64,000 bases of DNA from Trichoplusia ni (Eukaryota; Arthropoda; Insecta; Lepidoptera; Noctuidae): NCBI RefSeq assembly GCF_003590095.1, contig NC_039492.1:10230001-10294000 (forward strand), in the 5' to 3' direction. Position numbers and translations under genes: made by a program. Within the stretch, counting starts at the first letter, position 1; every line of letters begins with the position of its first letter. Positions 1 through 12,553 of the stretch are shown piece by piece. The notes below the pieces were generated by a model. That model searched no databases and was not told the DNA's origin. It saw only the letters and a program-made list of their open reading frames with translations.

Positions 1-3000
1 AGCGTGAAGTGCGCTCGGTGGGTGCAGCCGGGATGAAATAATTTTAATTGAGAGCAAGTCGTGCGCGCGGCAACTAAGTCGGGAGCCGCCTGGCCGGGCC
101 GCCTGCGACTGTCGGCCCGCGACTTGTGGACACACACAACTTTCAATGTTAAAAAGTTACTGGTTTGTTATAGTATCGAGGCTGTGTTACAAAGATGTTG
201 AAAGTAAAACATAAATGTCTTTCTTACCTCGCTTTTAAAGGAGATAAAGATGTCCCTACTAAAATATTTACGTAACTAGATACCCTCGAATGGAGATTTG
301 AGTACGCAATAAAAAGAGTGGAGTAGTGGAGAAAAATAAGCTTATAGAAAATATAATAAGTATAATTAGTTTTCCACGTAGTACTTAACAAAAAGGAGCC
401 ATAACAAAACAAAGAATGTTGTTTAATTGAGTACATTCTATTTATATTTCTATTGTGGTTTATAGGCCAAGAAAACTCTTAGGTACCTAGTAAAATATGC
501 GTTAACACAACAATATGGACAATTGATCATGAGTCAGTGAAAAATTTTGCGGTTTTGGAACGGAAGCTGGAAATAAATAATATCGCATTAAATTGTAGTG
601 AGTTATCCCAGTGGGCGGAGTTGATTGGTCCGCACTAAAAATATAACACAAACAATGCAACTCGCACTTATGAAACTTAGATTGAAAGAGGAACGAAACA
701 AACGCTATCAATATCAAGGTACGTGGATCCGATACCGTGATCTGTTACTCATAAATATAGGCCGGTAGTGAGGCGCGTTGCGGCGGTGGTATTGATGTGA
801 AACGACTTTACAATTTGTTGGGTTGGTTGTTGACGATGATATTGCAAAGAATAATTACTTAGATACAACGTTTTCTGTGTACACAATTTCAATTTTACTT
901 AATTTGGCCTTAAAAAAATGATAGATATTTTAAGTAAGACTAGAAACCTGGTAATTATACCTAAAAGAAAATTGTCGTGAAATAATTAAGGGGCGTCGAA
1001 AAAGATCGATTTCACTTCGAGTGGTGTTACCTTATAAATAAGATCGACCATCTCGTAAATATGTATTTCTTACTATACGGCGAGCCCCCACTATCTCTGA
1101 TTTATCTGGCGGACAGGCAAGCGGGCGCCATATTGGCATCGCCGCGAAATATGCTATGTAAATATAATGACAGCGCGATGTATGGCGCGGTGAGCGCCTT
1201 CGAGATGACGCCGCGTTTGATTGGACGCCGGAGAGTAAACAGTGCGAGGTGCAGAGGTGAGAGCTGTGTGGGCGAGTGGACACTGTCAAGCACTGAACAT
1301 ATTGTTGCAGCTAAACAATACAATATAGATTATTTACGACTGTAAGTAGTTCAGTAATGACCAGTGAGTCAAATTTACGTAGTGACTATTTAGTAATCTG
1401 TGGTCAAATTTAAACATGGATTCGTCTAACAATGAGATTAAATTATAGAGGAATAAAGCTTGAGGAAATTATGCGAATAAAACCTGTTAATGTATCTATT
1501 ATAGACTGTTAGACACTCTTGCCTCTACTTCAGAACGTAGTGATTACCTGTCATACAAGTGTTATGTGAATGACTTCTCATAAATGGTCCATTTAACATT
1601 TCACCCATTCCGGTAACAGAAACGAGAGTACCATAAAAATATTTTTATTAACCTGAGGGTCGTTTCACTTAGTACCTCTTGTCCCATGAATTATGCAGCG
1701 ACTAGTGGTGTCGCCCGGAACCGCTCGCCGTGACATTTGAATAAGATCAACTTTTTGTGAGATGTTTTTTTAAACGCTGGCAAGTATTGTTTTAAATTCA
1801 TGTCTTTATTTTAACTTTTGCGGTGACTGATGCTTGAGTCTGCGGTGCTGAGCTTTTAATAAAGATCGCTGAATTTCGTCTGTAAAAAGAATACCTTCTT
1901 GCTTGAGCTGGCTTGTAGTGCATTTTATGGAATGATGTAATACGAATCAAATAATGTATTTACTATGTAGTATCTACATATTAAGGATCTCATTATTTTC
2001 TTACTTACATCTCTACTTCCTTACTTCACTGCTGTAATTATGAAGTCCTGAAGTACTTTTATTAAAAAACACTTTTGTAGAAGGGTTATATTGACTTTAT
2101 ATTTATAACCTAAACACCCCGGAGTAACTTTTTGCTGTACTCCAGCGGTTCGCTCTCACCGCACCTCCCATGGCCTCTCACAAACAAACAGTCAAGGTGA
2201 CGGAAGGTCCCTCTTGTTTGTCCCGAGTGTTTGCACAGCTTTTTTTGGAAAACTCACATTTGGCGCTGAAGTAAATATTGTGACAATCTCTGAGAGGACG
2301 ATACAAGCCGCACCGGGACGCTTCACTGTATTTATTTTTATAGTTACGAGGATGTGGGTCAGTGGTGTCGGTGATGTATGTATATGGTATGACTTGAACC
2401 GTTAGCAAATATTTTTACGAAAAAAAATACACACAGGACTAATTACAGACTGTACTAGCAAGAACTTTAAAATGAACAATCACGTTGAAATACCTCTGGC
2501 TTCGTACACAAACGGCTCACGAAAGTTATTACCTAATAATACACGGAACATAAAGGCATCGAAAGCAGCAAGTTCCCGCGCATTGCAAGTTCTCATGTGA
2601 GGAAGTGTTTACGTTGTTGTCGGCGGCGCGCGGCGTCGGCATGCAATCCTCAGGTCGCCGCACTAAACAGCTCAGTTCGTACAAACAAACCCTCTGTCCG
2701 CCAGGTGGACGCAGCCAGCCGGAACCGGCTGTTTACGCCGGGTTTACGAGCCGCGCTAACATCACACACCTTACGACCAGCCAAGGGCAGGGTTAAAATA
2801 GATTAAGGATTAGCCTACAAAAAAAGAGCAAACATAACCAACTTACGACGACTTCACTTGATGGACGCTTTAACTGTAGTTAATTTGAAAGTAAGCACTG
2901 GAGACCAGATTTGTTTCGATAATAATAGTGAAAATGATCCGCATTACATTTTGTAACTAACGCGGCTCAATTATAGTATGTAAACGTGTGTATCGTTCTC

Positions 3001-3185
3001 CGCGCTCACGAACGGTCTGCAAGTTTCCAACAATAAACCCTCGGAGACTAGTAATGAAGACGTGGCTTATCGAGGACTCCGGGATAAGACGAAGGTGTCC
3101 ACGAAATCCTGTCTCGAGCACATAAATCTACTGCTTGTGAGCTGCGAACTTCGCAAATTGCGCATTTACATTCGCGTCATACGCG

Positions 3186-3209
3186 GCGTCGGCAGGCCTA
3201 AGCCGACGC
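3186..3209. repeat. GC-rich perfect hairpin
   Basis: An 8-bp perfect inverted repeat, GCGTCGGC at 3186-3193 and GCCGACGC at 3202-3209, is separated by 8 bases and set in a GC-rich islet followed by alternating CG/GC. It could form a stable stem in RNA or single-stranded DNA. Nothing ties it to a known function, and a structure this size can occur by chance in GC-rich sequence. Confidence 0.5.
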
Positions 3210-4400
3210 GCGCGCCGGACTCAACTAAACTGATATTTATGGCTGAAACGCACCTCTTTTGCTTTCAAATTATAAATACATGTTTTCGGCTGAACTGAGA
3301 ACTACCTTAAAGTGGGTTTAGTGTGTATTTGTAAGGATGTAAAACTTCCGCGGATAGGTTTAGCGCTGATAAGGGTACTTAGTTGTCATTACTACGTACC
3401 TTAGCGGTATTTTTTTGTTTTGCACAATTTTGAGCCCGATTATGCTTTAAGAAAAGTAGGCAAAAGGCAGCCCTGAGACGTACGAGTATTCCGTAATGTT
3501 AGATGGATCATCCATAGTGATACTCACTTCTGGATATTCCCCTCACACGGCAACCGCTTAAAGTAAAACCTTTTAAGAAACTCAAAAAGAAAAATCACCA
3601 TGTTTATGACAGCATTCCCAGCGAATTTGCGTACGGGGAAATTAAATGTGCTGCCATTAGTTAGAACCCTCTAATATTCGCAGCAGCACTGTTAGTGGAT
3701 GTCGAAGGCGATCGTGTTCACTTAGCGTTTGCAATAAATCTCGTGCCGTGCAAACGTTCGTTAAATGAGAGGTGCCCGATGCATTACGGGACATCAAGGC
3801 GCTCTTCACGAATCATTAGGGGCGGGCGTTTTGAAAAATGCTCCCGGTACTAAAATAGACATTATGTAAAGTGCCACAATTACCGTGGTGACTTGTGAAA
3901 AAGTTGTGTGCCGCACTCCCGGCGACGCGCTCTCTCCAGGGATGCCGACTGGCCGCGTGTCTTATACTCGTCTCAAAGTAACTTTAATGATTGTTAACTA
4001 TAACAACATAAAATGGACATTGTTTCACTACAGATTTTAATGAGTTTTTCAGTTATTGTTAATAGAAAGTAGACTTAGCTTTAATACAAACATTTAAACA
4101 AGTGTTTTGGTCTTCTTACTTCGAAGCAAAAAGAAAGCAACAAGATATTTTCAGAAGATATTTATTGGAGTCACCGAAAACTTTATAGGAGTGAAACACA
4201 CCCCTCTCGTATCGCAGATAAAAACACCAATGACATACAATTCCCAAACTTACACTTGTGGCCTTAAATTTCTCCCAGCATCAATAAATTCAGTTTTATT
4301 GCTATGCAACCGGCAGCCCTACGCGGGGTGAGTAAAAGGTGGCGGGAACACGTAAGACGTCATTTAGCGTTTGGAATTAACATAAATAATAACGTCGTCA

Positions 4401-4426
4401 CCGCGTACCGCCGCGTACCGCCGCGC
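4401..4426. repeat. 10-bp tandem repeat (CCGCGTACCG)
   Basis: Two perfect copies of CCGCGTACCG at 4401-4410 and 4411-4420 are followed by a partial third (CCGCG). This is a short GC-rich minisatellite in an AT-rich setting, just upstream of a TTTATAG sequence near 4461. It may be variable in length between individuals. Confidence 0.8.
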
Positions 4427-6062
4427 GCCCCTGCCCCGATATTGCGTCATTTGCCGTGCCCTTTATAGCCGCACAACACTTAACTCCAAATAAAAAGTGT
4501 TTTATAAAACTTGGATCACGTGCCGCGGCGATGCTTGCCGTTTATTGTTTGAAGTAATATTAATATTTTTAAATAATGGCTTACTGTTAATCCATAACGC
4601 TCCTCTTAATTGTGAATACTATAGGGGAAAAGGGCCGGCTTCAATCTCGTTAACTAATATCAAATTAATGACCAAAAAAAATTATGATTTATTCTAAACA
4701 CTACCGCTCATCTTAAAATTTTTAAGGTTTTCAATGAAACAAGTGATCCATTCTGATTCTTCAGAAGCATATTTTTTATAAGGATTGTCTTAAACACAAA
4801 ATAATTTCCATAACGAAAACTTTGGCAAAAACACAGAATAGCATCGGCGACGACACTCAAACATTCCAGTTTAAAAGGAAGTCAGAATGTTTTAATAACA
4901 ACAAAAAGATACAAAGCCACCATTACATTTTTATTACTAGTGAAGACGTAAGAAAACGGTCATTTTTCGCGCGCCCGTTTTTTTGGCTTGCACTGTAAGC
5001 ACCACGTATTTTGCATCACAATTGTCTGTTGGAAGAAAAACCTTTTTATTTGCGTTTTAATGTTTTAATTTTAGCAACAAATAATATTTAATAGTGTTGT
5101 AAGGAACGGTGGGACATTTGCATGGCCGTCGTCTCTTCATAAAAGTGCGCTGTTAAAAAAATATTAGGTGGGGAGTGCCGCTTAATGTTTCTCTTATTGT
5201 TATTACGGAATACATTAACTAAAGCTTAATTTAAAAGGTGTATTTTAGTTATTTGAGAAGGAGTTATTGAATACTAACTGCTGTTAACTGTTGTAGTAGT
5301 CAGGATTGATGGAGGCAAAGTGACTAAAAGTATTAGGATGAGGAAAAATACATATCTAAGCCATATATTATTAAAAGATACGTTTTTGTGGTGCTTTCAT
5401 ACCCCATTGTAAAGTGTCAGTGTTGTCGCCACGTCGCCGGCAGCCTCCATAAATATGGGCTAAGGTGTACCGGAGCCGCGGCGGTGGCTCCCTGACTTAT
5501 GGTGCGGTAACCCCTTGGTTTTTACCAGATTAATCTCTCATGGAAATTGTTCTACATGAGGGTGCAAGATTGATATTCTTTTTATGGTTAGTTGAGCGAA
5601 CATGTGTAGGCATCTATAGCTTTAAACGACTTCATCACTATATTGTTTCTAAGCAAAGTAATATCTTCACTATATTACACTCATCACTTCACTATATATT
5701 ATTGCTTAAGTTAGGACATGTTTCAATATAAATATCCTCTAAATAAAGTAGTCCAGTAGTAAAATAGTTGTCAAATTGTGCAAGATTCATTTAGTGATCT
5801 GCACAAAGAGATAAATCTTGTCCTTTGTGACAATCAACACCCCTCGTATTACACAAGTCATGAGAGTCAGCTTTATTGAAATTCAATAACGCTAATTTCG
5901 GGCATATTTACATACATGTAGTACCTGTAAAGCTGTATTTATAACTTGAGTTTATTTCCATTAAAAAAGTGTGTTTTCTTCAATATCACAAAAAAATATT
6001 AAAGAGAAAACCCAATAAGTTTTCATAAACAGTTTTTTTTTGGTTTGGTTTTAGAATCCTCA

Positions 6063-6156
6063 TGGACATCCACTTCGTCGGGGAGGAAGCGGGTTGTGGC
6101 AGACTCCTACTGACTAAACCTGAACCACCGTGTAACGTCTCTATGCGAGGGTCTTG
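6063..6156 (+). repeat. Dispersed lepidopteran repeat fragment
   Basis: The block contains CAGACTCCTACTGACTAAA followed by CCTGAACCACCGTGT and CTATGCGAGGG, preceded by a GAGGAAGCGGGTTGTG stretch. I recognise this word series from repeats found many times in moth and butterfly genomes, but I cannot name the family. Both borders are approximate. CAGACTCCT occurs again at 6178-6186, so the repeat may extend or be duplicated to about 6195. There is no coding capacity, and no terminal repeats or target-site duplication are visible. The identification is from pattern memory and needs a repeat-library search. Confidence 0.5.
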
Positions 6157-6645
6157 CCACCACCTTTTAAAATAGGTCAGACTCCTCCACTGTGAGAAGC
6201 GTAGACATGCTCAACATAACTGTTTCACATTTTCCCTGTACCAGTCTTCGCCTTCAGTTTGGACCACACATACCTCATGCTGTATCCACGGATCGTTATA
6301 AATCAAAGCGCGTTGCTCCTTATAAACATATTTCACGTGTCTTCTCTCTTTTAAAATTGCTTGTTTTATATTACAAGCGCTGATATCTTTTTGCCCTTCT
6401 CGAAAAATCATTTTCATGTAGAATGTAACGATTACGTTTGATAAACATTTATTTGTGTAAATATGGATGAATATGACTTGGATTTGAGCCATCCGTGGTA
6501 CATATTTTAAACTATGCTTACGTGAAAGAGATTATTACTAACATTAATATAATTGATAAAGTAAATATCAATGAATGTACTTCTCAAACATATGTTCTCC
6601 TTCGTCTATATTAATAGTGAGCAATTTCTTATGCTTCGGATGCAG

Positions 6646-6709
6646 GGTCCAGTGGGCAGGAGGTGGCGACAGGTCTCCCCGAGGTCCGGGGTCCGAGGGC
6701 AGAGGTCCG
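6646..6709 (+). other. Candidate short exon (64 nt), low confidence
   Basis: A GC-rich 64-nt segment sits between an acceptor-like end (TTATGCTTCGGATGCAG, to 6645) and a perfect donor, GTAAGT, starting at 6710. The sequence on both sides is AT-rich, so the composition changes at about the splice borders. All three frames are open across the segment, so it gives no choice of protein, and I recognise no product. It could be a coding microexon, an exon of a long non-coding RNA, or a chance pair of splice signals around a GC islet. The nearest candidate promoter on this strand lies downstream (7091), so it would belong to another transcript. Confidence 0.2.
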
Positions 6710-7090
6710 GTAAGTGGGCCTGGGAATTATTCTCCGTAATTATACAGCGGCGACTTAACACGTGGCCAGCCAACGAGTTCGCATTCCGAGACTTAGCTAT
6801 ATCCACTATATTGACACTGTTTCGATACGCTGTCCAAGTCTTAGGTGATTTTTAAGATTTCAGGTTAACACTGTGTTAAGAACTGTTATTAGTGTGCACA
6901 TTATATCACGTGCCTTTTACACTACGTGTAATTACTGTATAATAGTTAGTATATAATATTTATGTTACATAAAAATATATTGCTCGTCTCACGTAAATAT
7001 AAACTCGTCCGATTTTTCCAATAATATGGTAACTTTTGTTTTAAAATTAATTATTTGTCATTTGTCGTCTAAATATAATCATTTTTCATG
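6710..7090. other. Non-coding DNA upstream of candidate promoter
   Basis: Mostly AT-rich sequence after the candidate donor at 6710. I see no gene, repeat or conserved motif cluster here. Confidence 0.6.
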
Positions 7091-7155
7091 TATAAAAGTA
7101 TGAGTAGGTCCCCTAGTCGGAGCAGTATAAACAACAACACAAGAAAGCTCGGTCA
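7091..7155 (+). promoter_or_regulatory. Candidate RNA polymerase II core promoter (TATA + Inr + DPE)
   Basis: TATAAAAG lies at 7091-7098. An arthropod-type initiator GCAGT lies at 7122-7126, and taking its A (7124) as +1 puts the TATA box at -33. GGTCA at 7151-7155 fits the downstream promoter element consensus RGWYV and falls exactly at +28 to +32. In Drosophila these three elements act together to place TFIID. The predicted leader is A-rich (ATAAACAACAACACAAGAAA), as many insect 5' UTRs are. Finding all three in register is unlikely to be common by chance, but no transcript evidence is available here. The transcribed product is unknown: candidates are the short ORF at 7216 or a spliced RNA using the GTAAGT donor at 7620. 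Confidence 0.4.
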
Positions 7156-7215
7156 CAAGTTTTCGGCTCGCGCCGGACTGTGCCGTCTTAGATTAAATTA
7201 ACATTAGGAGGAAGT

Positions 7216-7293
7216 ATGCTGAGGGCCCGTAGGGCGGCCATTGTGCCAGCCTCCTGCTCCGGCCGTCTTGCCCTGTGGTCTACGGAATCCTAA
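7216..7293 (+). CDS. Putative 25-codon small ORF downstream of candidate promoter
   Basis: This is the first ATG after the candidate start site at 7124, about 92 nt into the predicted transcript. It has A at -3, a favourable start context. The frame runs 25 codons to TAA at 7291-7293 and reads MLRARRAAIVPASCSGRLAL then WSTES. The N-terminus is basic, with four Arg in the first 17 residues and no acidic residue until the penultimate codon, which superficially resembles a mitochondrial targeting sequence. It is too short to assign a family. It could equally be a regulatory upstream ORF, the first coding exon of a spliced gene with a donor I have not recognised, or a chance frame in a GC-rich patch. 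Confidence 0.15.
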   Translation: MLRARRAAIVPASCSGRLALWSTES

Positions 7294-10200
7294 TTAAAAT
7301 TACAACATGTAAATTGTCGAAAACGTCTCAGAGCCTGTTTGATGTTTGTTTAAAAACGTTTGGCGCAACGTTTCGTGAATTGTTTTGTATTTATTGTTCT
7401 CTGAATATTGTACCTCTGCCGCCGCTGTTTGTTGCTCCTTTGTCTTGAGAAGTTGAAACATGTTGTGTTTATGTTTCGCTAGTACAGGTTGTTAGACTGG
7501 TACTTACATGCAATACTAACTTTGCTACTATTTCAATGTTTGTTTTTGACATTGTTGTTAGCACATATTCAATGAGATTCTATCTAGTACAAGTGAAGCT
7601 CTCTGCGTACTATTTTTACGTAAGTCACTTCAGTGGTAGTAACCTCACGCTCGCCATTACACGCACGGCTTCATCCCACTTAATGATACACCCGCACTAA
7701 TTCGCATCCCTTAAGTTTAAACCTTAACGCATATATCTCCTTAATTTAATAATTTCCAAGCATTTAGTTAAAGGCCGGCCATATTTGTCTTGGTCTAAAA
7801 TCCGGCCTAAGATTAATCCGGAATTTTGTTAGTGTTGTCCGTCCCTTGTCCCTTGTTCGTGGACACAACACGTGCAGTAGGGTGACCAGGCCGCGCCGCC
7901 TCGCGCCGTGCAAACACTTAGACATGGGTGGCGGACATAACACTATTAATTTTAGTGGTGGGTTTCAATTTATAATTTGAATTATTAATTACAGAAACTA
8001 GGGACATTAGGGGTCGTTATGTATACTATTGATGTGGACCAAGGAGTTTTGAATGTGTTTAAGAGTAGTCATTTAAGAATTTCTGATATTATAAAGGACC
8101 CGTTAAAGTAAGAAAACTAAGACTTTGGCACGTTAGTGGAATTTCAAATATTTCAATACTTAAAGTATTTCTATGTGGACATGAATTATAAAAATTTAAT
8201 CGAAGTGTGATCAATACATTTTTAACTAATCTCAAAATTCCCGTTTCAAACCTCAAGCTATAAATTAAGGTAAACTTTCCCCTTCAGTTAACGGGAAGTG
8301 ATCCCAACTGAACAAGACAAACAACAAGCTAACAAGGAGGCGTTTGTATCGGAAACAAGAGCATGAAAACAAAAGTGCCGTAAGACGTGATAGAGGATAG
8401 CTCCAGCCATCTCATGGTGCACAGTTCGCTAAGTGATATCAACAAACTACATCTAGGAGTCACTTAGCATAAGTGGCGAGTTACCTGAATACAAGGAGAT
8501 ACATGGAGCTGGAAGCGACAGTAGGCCAATGGAATGATTAAAAGCGTGGATTGTTAGGCGTCAGAACAAATAGATAAAAACTGTTGATATTGGAGCTTAA
8601 TTTTAGTCGCAGTTACGACTTATTAATCACATGATGAATAAATGTGACGTGGACAACAATGTACATCATGACTTTATCAGATAACACATACGTACAACGC
8701 GCCCTGTATCTACTGAAATAAATATTTGGGTACTTATTTACAAAATTTGCATTATTATGAACACACATCACATAAACATTTAAGTGTTAATAGAATTTAT
8801 ATTAATGAAAAAGTGGCATGTTGCTTATTGGTTCCGCTTGAAAGAACTTTTCAAGACGGATTAACAATTATCAAGGAGGCTGGGCTGTTCTCATATCTAC
8901 GTGTAACATTTCTTTCACGAAGCCACTTCCACGAAATCATAATCCATAACCACAACAGAACAACAGTCGTTACATAAATAATAATCGTTGAGGGGACACA
9001 ACAAAACACCGTGTTTACCTCACGGCGCGCAAATAAAAATGTATCGGCGTCGCATTATTCATGACGCAACGACTTGATGTCCGCGACACTGTGTGATACC
9101 GTGTCTATAGCTGGAACACGCTGACACATATAGGCAAGTTTCTTCACTTATGTGTACCCCACCACCTCTGGGATGAGAAAATATTAGAAAGTAGAATTTT
9201 AATTGTAGAAAATTATATGGGCAGTAATAACATAATGAACTTCGATAAAATTATTCATTTAAGTTTCAGGATTGTTAAAAAGGTCATTCGCATGTATGAA
9301 CAATTGATGTAGAGTTCTTTGATTGGATTGTAGACATCCGAATTTTGTTTGTTTAATATGATTTTATTTTTTACTCGAAATCCATACGTAACGTCGTCAT
9401 ACTTATACATAATCTCAATCAAAAAGACGTTTTTCATACATTTAACATTCACCCGTTGTCTTTCAAATGTGGATTCTTCTATCAAATTTCAAATACCTCA
9501 AATGGAACTTCCATCTTCCCCTCGCTAAACCGCACAACTTGTAGAGTAGTTGTAAATATTTTTCTAAGAAAATCAAATGAGTTGTGGGGCCAATAATCTG
9601 CATGAGCCGGGCGCGGGCGGACGCATTCCGCTGCTTCCAACTATGCTGAATATTTTTAATCAATACAAATTAGGTTGAGGCACGAGCCCCGGCCCGCCCG
9701 GACGGATATACGCGAGCCGCACACTGCCTTCACTGGGGATTGATGCTGGACAAAAACATTTTATTTATAAACTACAGTCATCACCTGCCGTAGCTTTAAT
9801 TGTATGTGTGAAAGTCTGCTGTTGTAATTTTTTTCGATTATAGCCAGATTATCCGTGACAGAATGTAAATTAATTTGTAATTTAAATTTATAATTAATTA
9901 GTAATTTGTAACTAACTTAAGATCAAATGAATAATCAATCTTTGTATTTTTTAGCACACAATTCGAATTAGATATTTGCCTTGCCATATTTTATTCAATA
10001 CGACTTGCAACACATCGGTTGCTTAAGTTTCCCTTCAATTAAAAACCATTACAACAACTTTCTTTAAATACTTCTAATAATTCTAAAACCTAGTGTTAAT
10101 AAAAAAGTATACATGATGGACAAAAATGTATTATAATTTTGTCCAGAACTTGTGGCATATGAGCTCACTGTGCGTTAGTCAATGTGCATACGATACGGGA

Positions 10201-10889
10201 GCATCTCGGGATAAAGTTACTTAACAAGCTGAAGATATTGATTTATCGAGGCGCTCAGCCCCTCAGGTATAACTTCGCTTATTTAGATAACGATGAACAG
10301 CTCTACCTATTTATATAAACCTACGCTCACTTATTGTTTGCGTTTCGATACATTCGGTATAACATTATGTTGGTTGTTTGTTCGTCATTTGTACAGCGAT
10401 TATACAAGCAACATTGGTATTTGTTGATGTGTCAGTTTAGAATTTACACATTATCAATTCTTTTAACGCTAGATCTCTTTTTATATATCACGCTTTTAAA
10501 GTTTTAAACACTATTCTAAAATTGTTTAAGCAATAAAGGTATATTAAGCAGTGATATAACAAAGCTTCGTGGTAATAGCGTCTTGCGGCTCGCCAGTTAA
10601 ATGGCAATCCTGTGTTACGCGGTGGAAGTAAAAAAGTGGCAAGTTGTCCGGCGCCCGGCCGCGTCCGGCCGCGCCCGCTCGCAAGTTTGATGCGGTGACT
10701 GCGGTGAGACGATGGGAAACCTATAGGTACCTACTCTACAGCATCTAGCAATAGACTTGACTAGGTTTTTACAAAAAAAAAACGACTTAGTCCTTCGTGC
10801 AGACATAAAAATATATTACATACGTATTTTTGGTCGAGTAAGCGATAAATGAAGATATACATATACATAGATTTATATAGATACAGTAA

Positions 10890-10928
10890 GTGAAATCTCG
10901 TGTGACGTCACTTATCAGTAGATTTCAC
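10890..10928. promoter_or_regulatory. CRE palindrome nested in an inverted repeat
   Basis: A perfect cAMP-response-element palindrome TGACGTCA at 10903-10910 lies inside a 9-bp perfect inverted repeat: GTGAAATCT at 10890-10898 pairs with AGATTTCAC at 10920-10928. A further half-site AAGTGACGT follows at 10933-10941. TGACGTCA is the classic site for CREB/ATF bZIP dimers. Binding at this locus is inferred only from the word, but its symmetric setting makes it more notable than an isolated 8-mer. Confidence 0.4.
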
Positions 10929-12348
10929 CGACAAGTGACGTTTATAGAACCACCTTTTTTTTAATTAACGATCGTAGATGATTTTTACAAGCTTTTATTT
11001 AACTTGCAATGTTTGTATGTTTGTTTTTACTTGGTAATTTATTTATTTTATTAATTTAATCAATGAAAGACGTATTTAATATTCTATAGAAATATGCATG
11101 ACCGTCCATAAGATTTTTGGCAAAACCTAAATAAGCCGTATGTTTGATAAGGCAAGCTTAGGAGTTAGTCCCTTATAAAATACATTTTTTAAGACCAATA
11201 TGAAGAAAGGAAAGGTAGCGATTTTGTCGAGCTTTCTCATACATTCCAAAGGTAACCTACACCGATTGTTCTTAGGCATTTATCCTTTAAGGCAAGAAAT
11301 GTATTTTTCGTCACAATTTCATATTGTCTTCATATTATTCTCAGTAAATGCCCACCTACATATACAGTAGTAGTGCAAAACAATGGGCATCATTAAGAGC
11401 ATGTATGAACGAGTGAAGTGTGTCAGCGGCGCGGCGCCGTATCGGCCGGACGTCCGACTGATAACGATGTAAACAGGTTATTATTGCATTGTATGGAGAG
11501 CGGCCGGGTGGCCACTTGGATTGTACCTGTATGCTCTTGAATAGAGTTTAAATGGATTCATGATGTTCCCAATGGTTAGATTTTTAAAGGATTCCTTGAA
11601 TGCTTTCTAATCATGACCGCAACATAAAAGGGCTTCTTAAATTGTGGTTGCTCAAATACGTAAATACATTACGGATTGTCCCTCGTTAAGTCTTCCTAGG
11701 ATAGCGTTACGTGTCATCTGAACATAAATCTAGTTTTAGATAAGTACAGGTTGCGCTGAGCGACAAGAGAAGGTAGAGAGCAAGACATAACGAGCGTTAA
11801 ATTCAATATTTCTCATATTAGGATATTTTTTTAAAACATAAGGAACTAATAAAGAAAATGGAAATATTGCTCACTTTGAATATTTATTTTAACATTTGAA
11901 ATTTTTTTTCGAAAATATCTCACGAATATAGTACAATTATTCGGAAGACATGACACTCCTCAGTATAGTGTACACTCTATACGTAGAAAGCCAACAATTA
12001 CAAAGGTATTTTTATGTAACTTTCTCGATTCTATTTCTAAGACCATTTTACTGTAATATTTTCCAGGCATGACTGTATCAATTACGCGTCGCTCGCTCGG
12101 TAATAAATTCGTTAGAAACCGCACAAGGGGTGAAAACTACGAGTCATTATGATATACTCGAGGGTAAGAAGTTGGTTTTTATTGTACCGCTGTTGGTTGT
12201 AGCTAGTCTATTGTTACTAAGGTTATCATCAAAAATAAATTATAGTGAAATTTTTATGTAACTTAAAAAAATTGTATTAATGTTTATCACCATAAAATTT
12301 AGACGATGTAGGAATATCATTATTTAAATAAAATTATAACAAAACTAT

Positions 12349-12553
12349 CTATGTATTAGCAAATTGGCCGTAATTGCATATTAAAATATTATTACTGAGC
12401 GCATGTTGAAAATCTGTGTTTTGAACTGCACAGTTTTTATCAGAATCATTTTTCCCCTCATCATGGGGACAGACCAACAACAAGTTTTGGTAAATAGTAT
12501 CAAATTGAAACTCATGCTGAAGTTGTATAGAGGTGTCGGGACTACACCCCTCC
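12349..12553 (-). other. Candidate terminal exon (- strand), low confidence
   Basis: Reading the - strand, a pyrimidine-rich tract ending CCTACCAG forms a good acceptor just before 12553. The frame entered there (GAGGGGTGTAGTCCC) stays open for about 67 codons to a TAG at 12349-12351. Its translation is rich in Gln, Asn, Asp, His and Cys (for example HEFQFDTIYQNLLLVCPHDE), which looks less biased than a random AT-rich frame, but I recognise no family. A - strand AATAAA lies about 170 bases downstream, near 12176-12181. Open frames of this length are expected by chance in a 64-kb window. Confidence 0.15.

Larger units (their letters stand above)
1..6062. other. Non-coding DNA, no recognisable gene
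   Basis: AT-rich sequence with GC-rich islets near 61-130, 1081-1290, 2590-2790, 3170-3220, 3900-3960 and 4395-4440. Short open frames cluster in the islets on both strands (for example three overlapping frames at 1032-1345), as expected where stop codons are rarer. None carries a recognisable domain, and none has both splice borders and a convincing protein composition. Small structures inside are listed separately. I infer an intergenic or intronic stretch. Confidence 0.7.
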
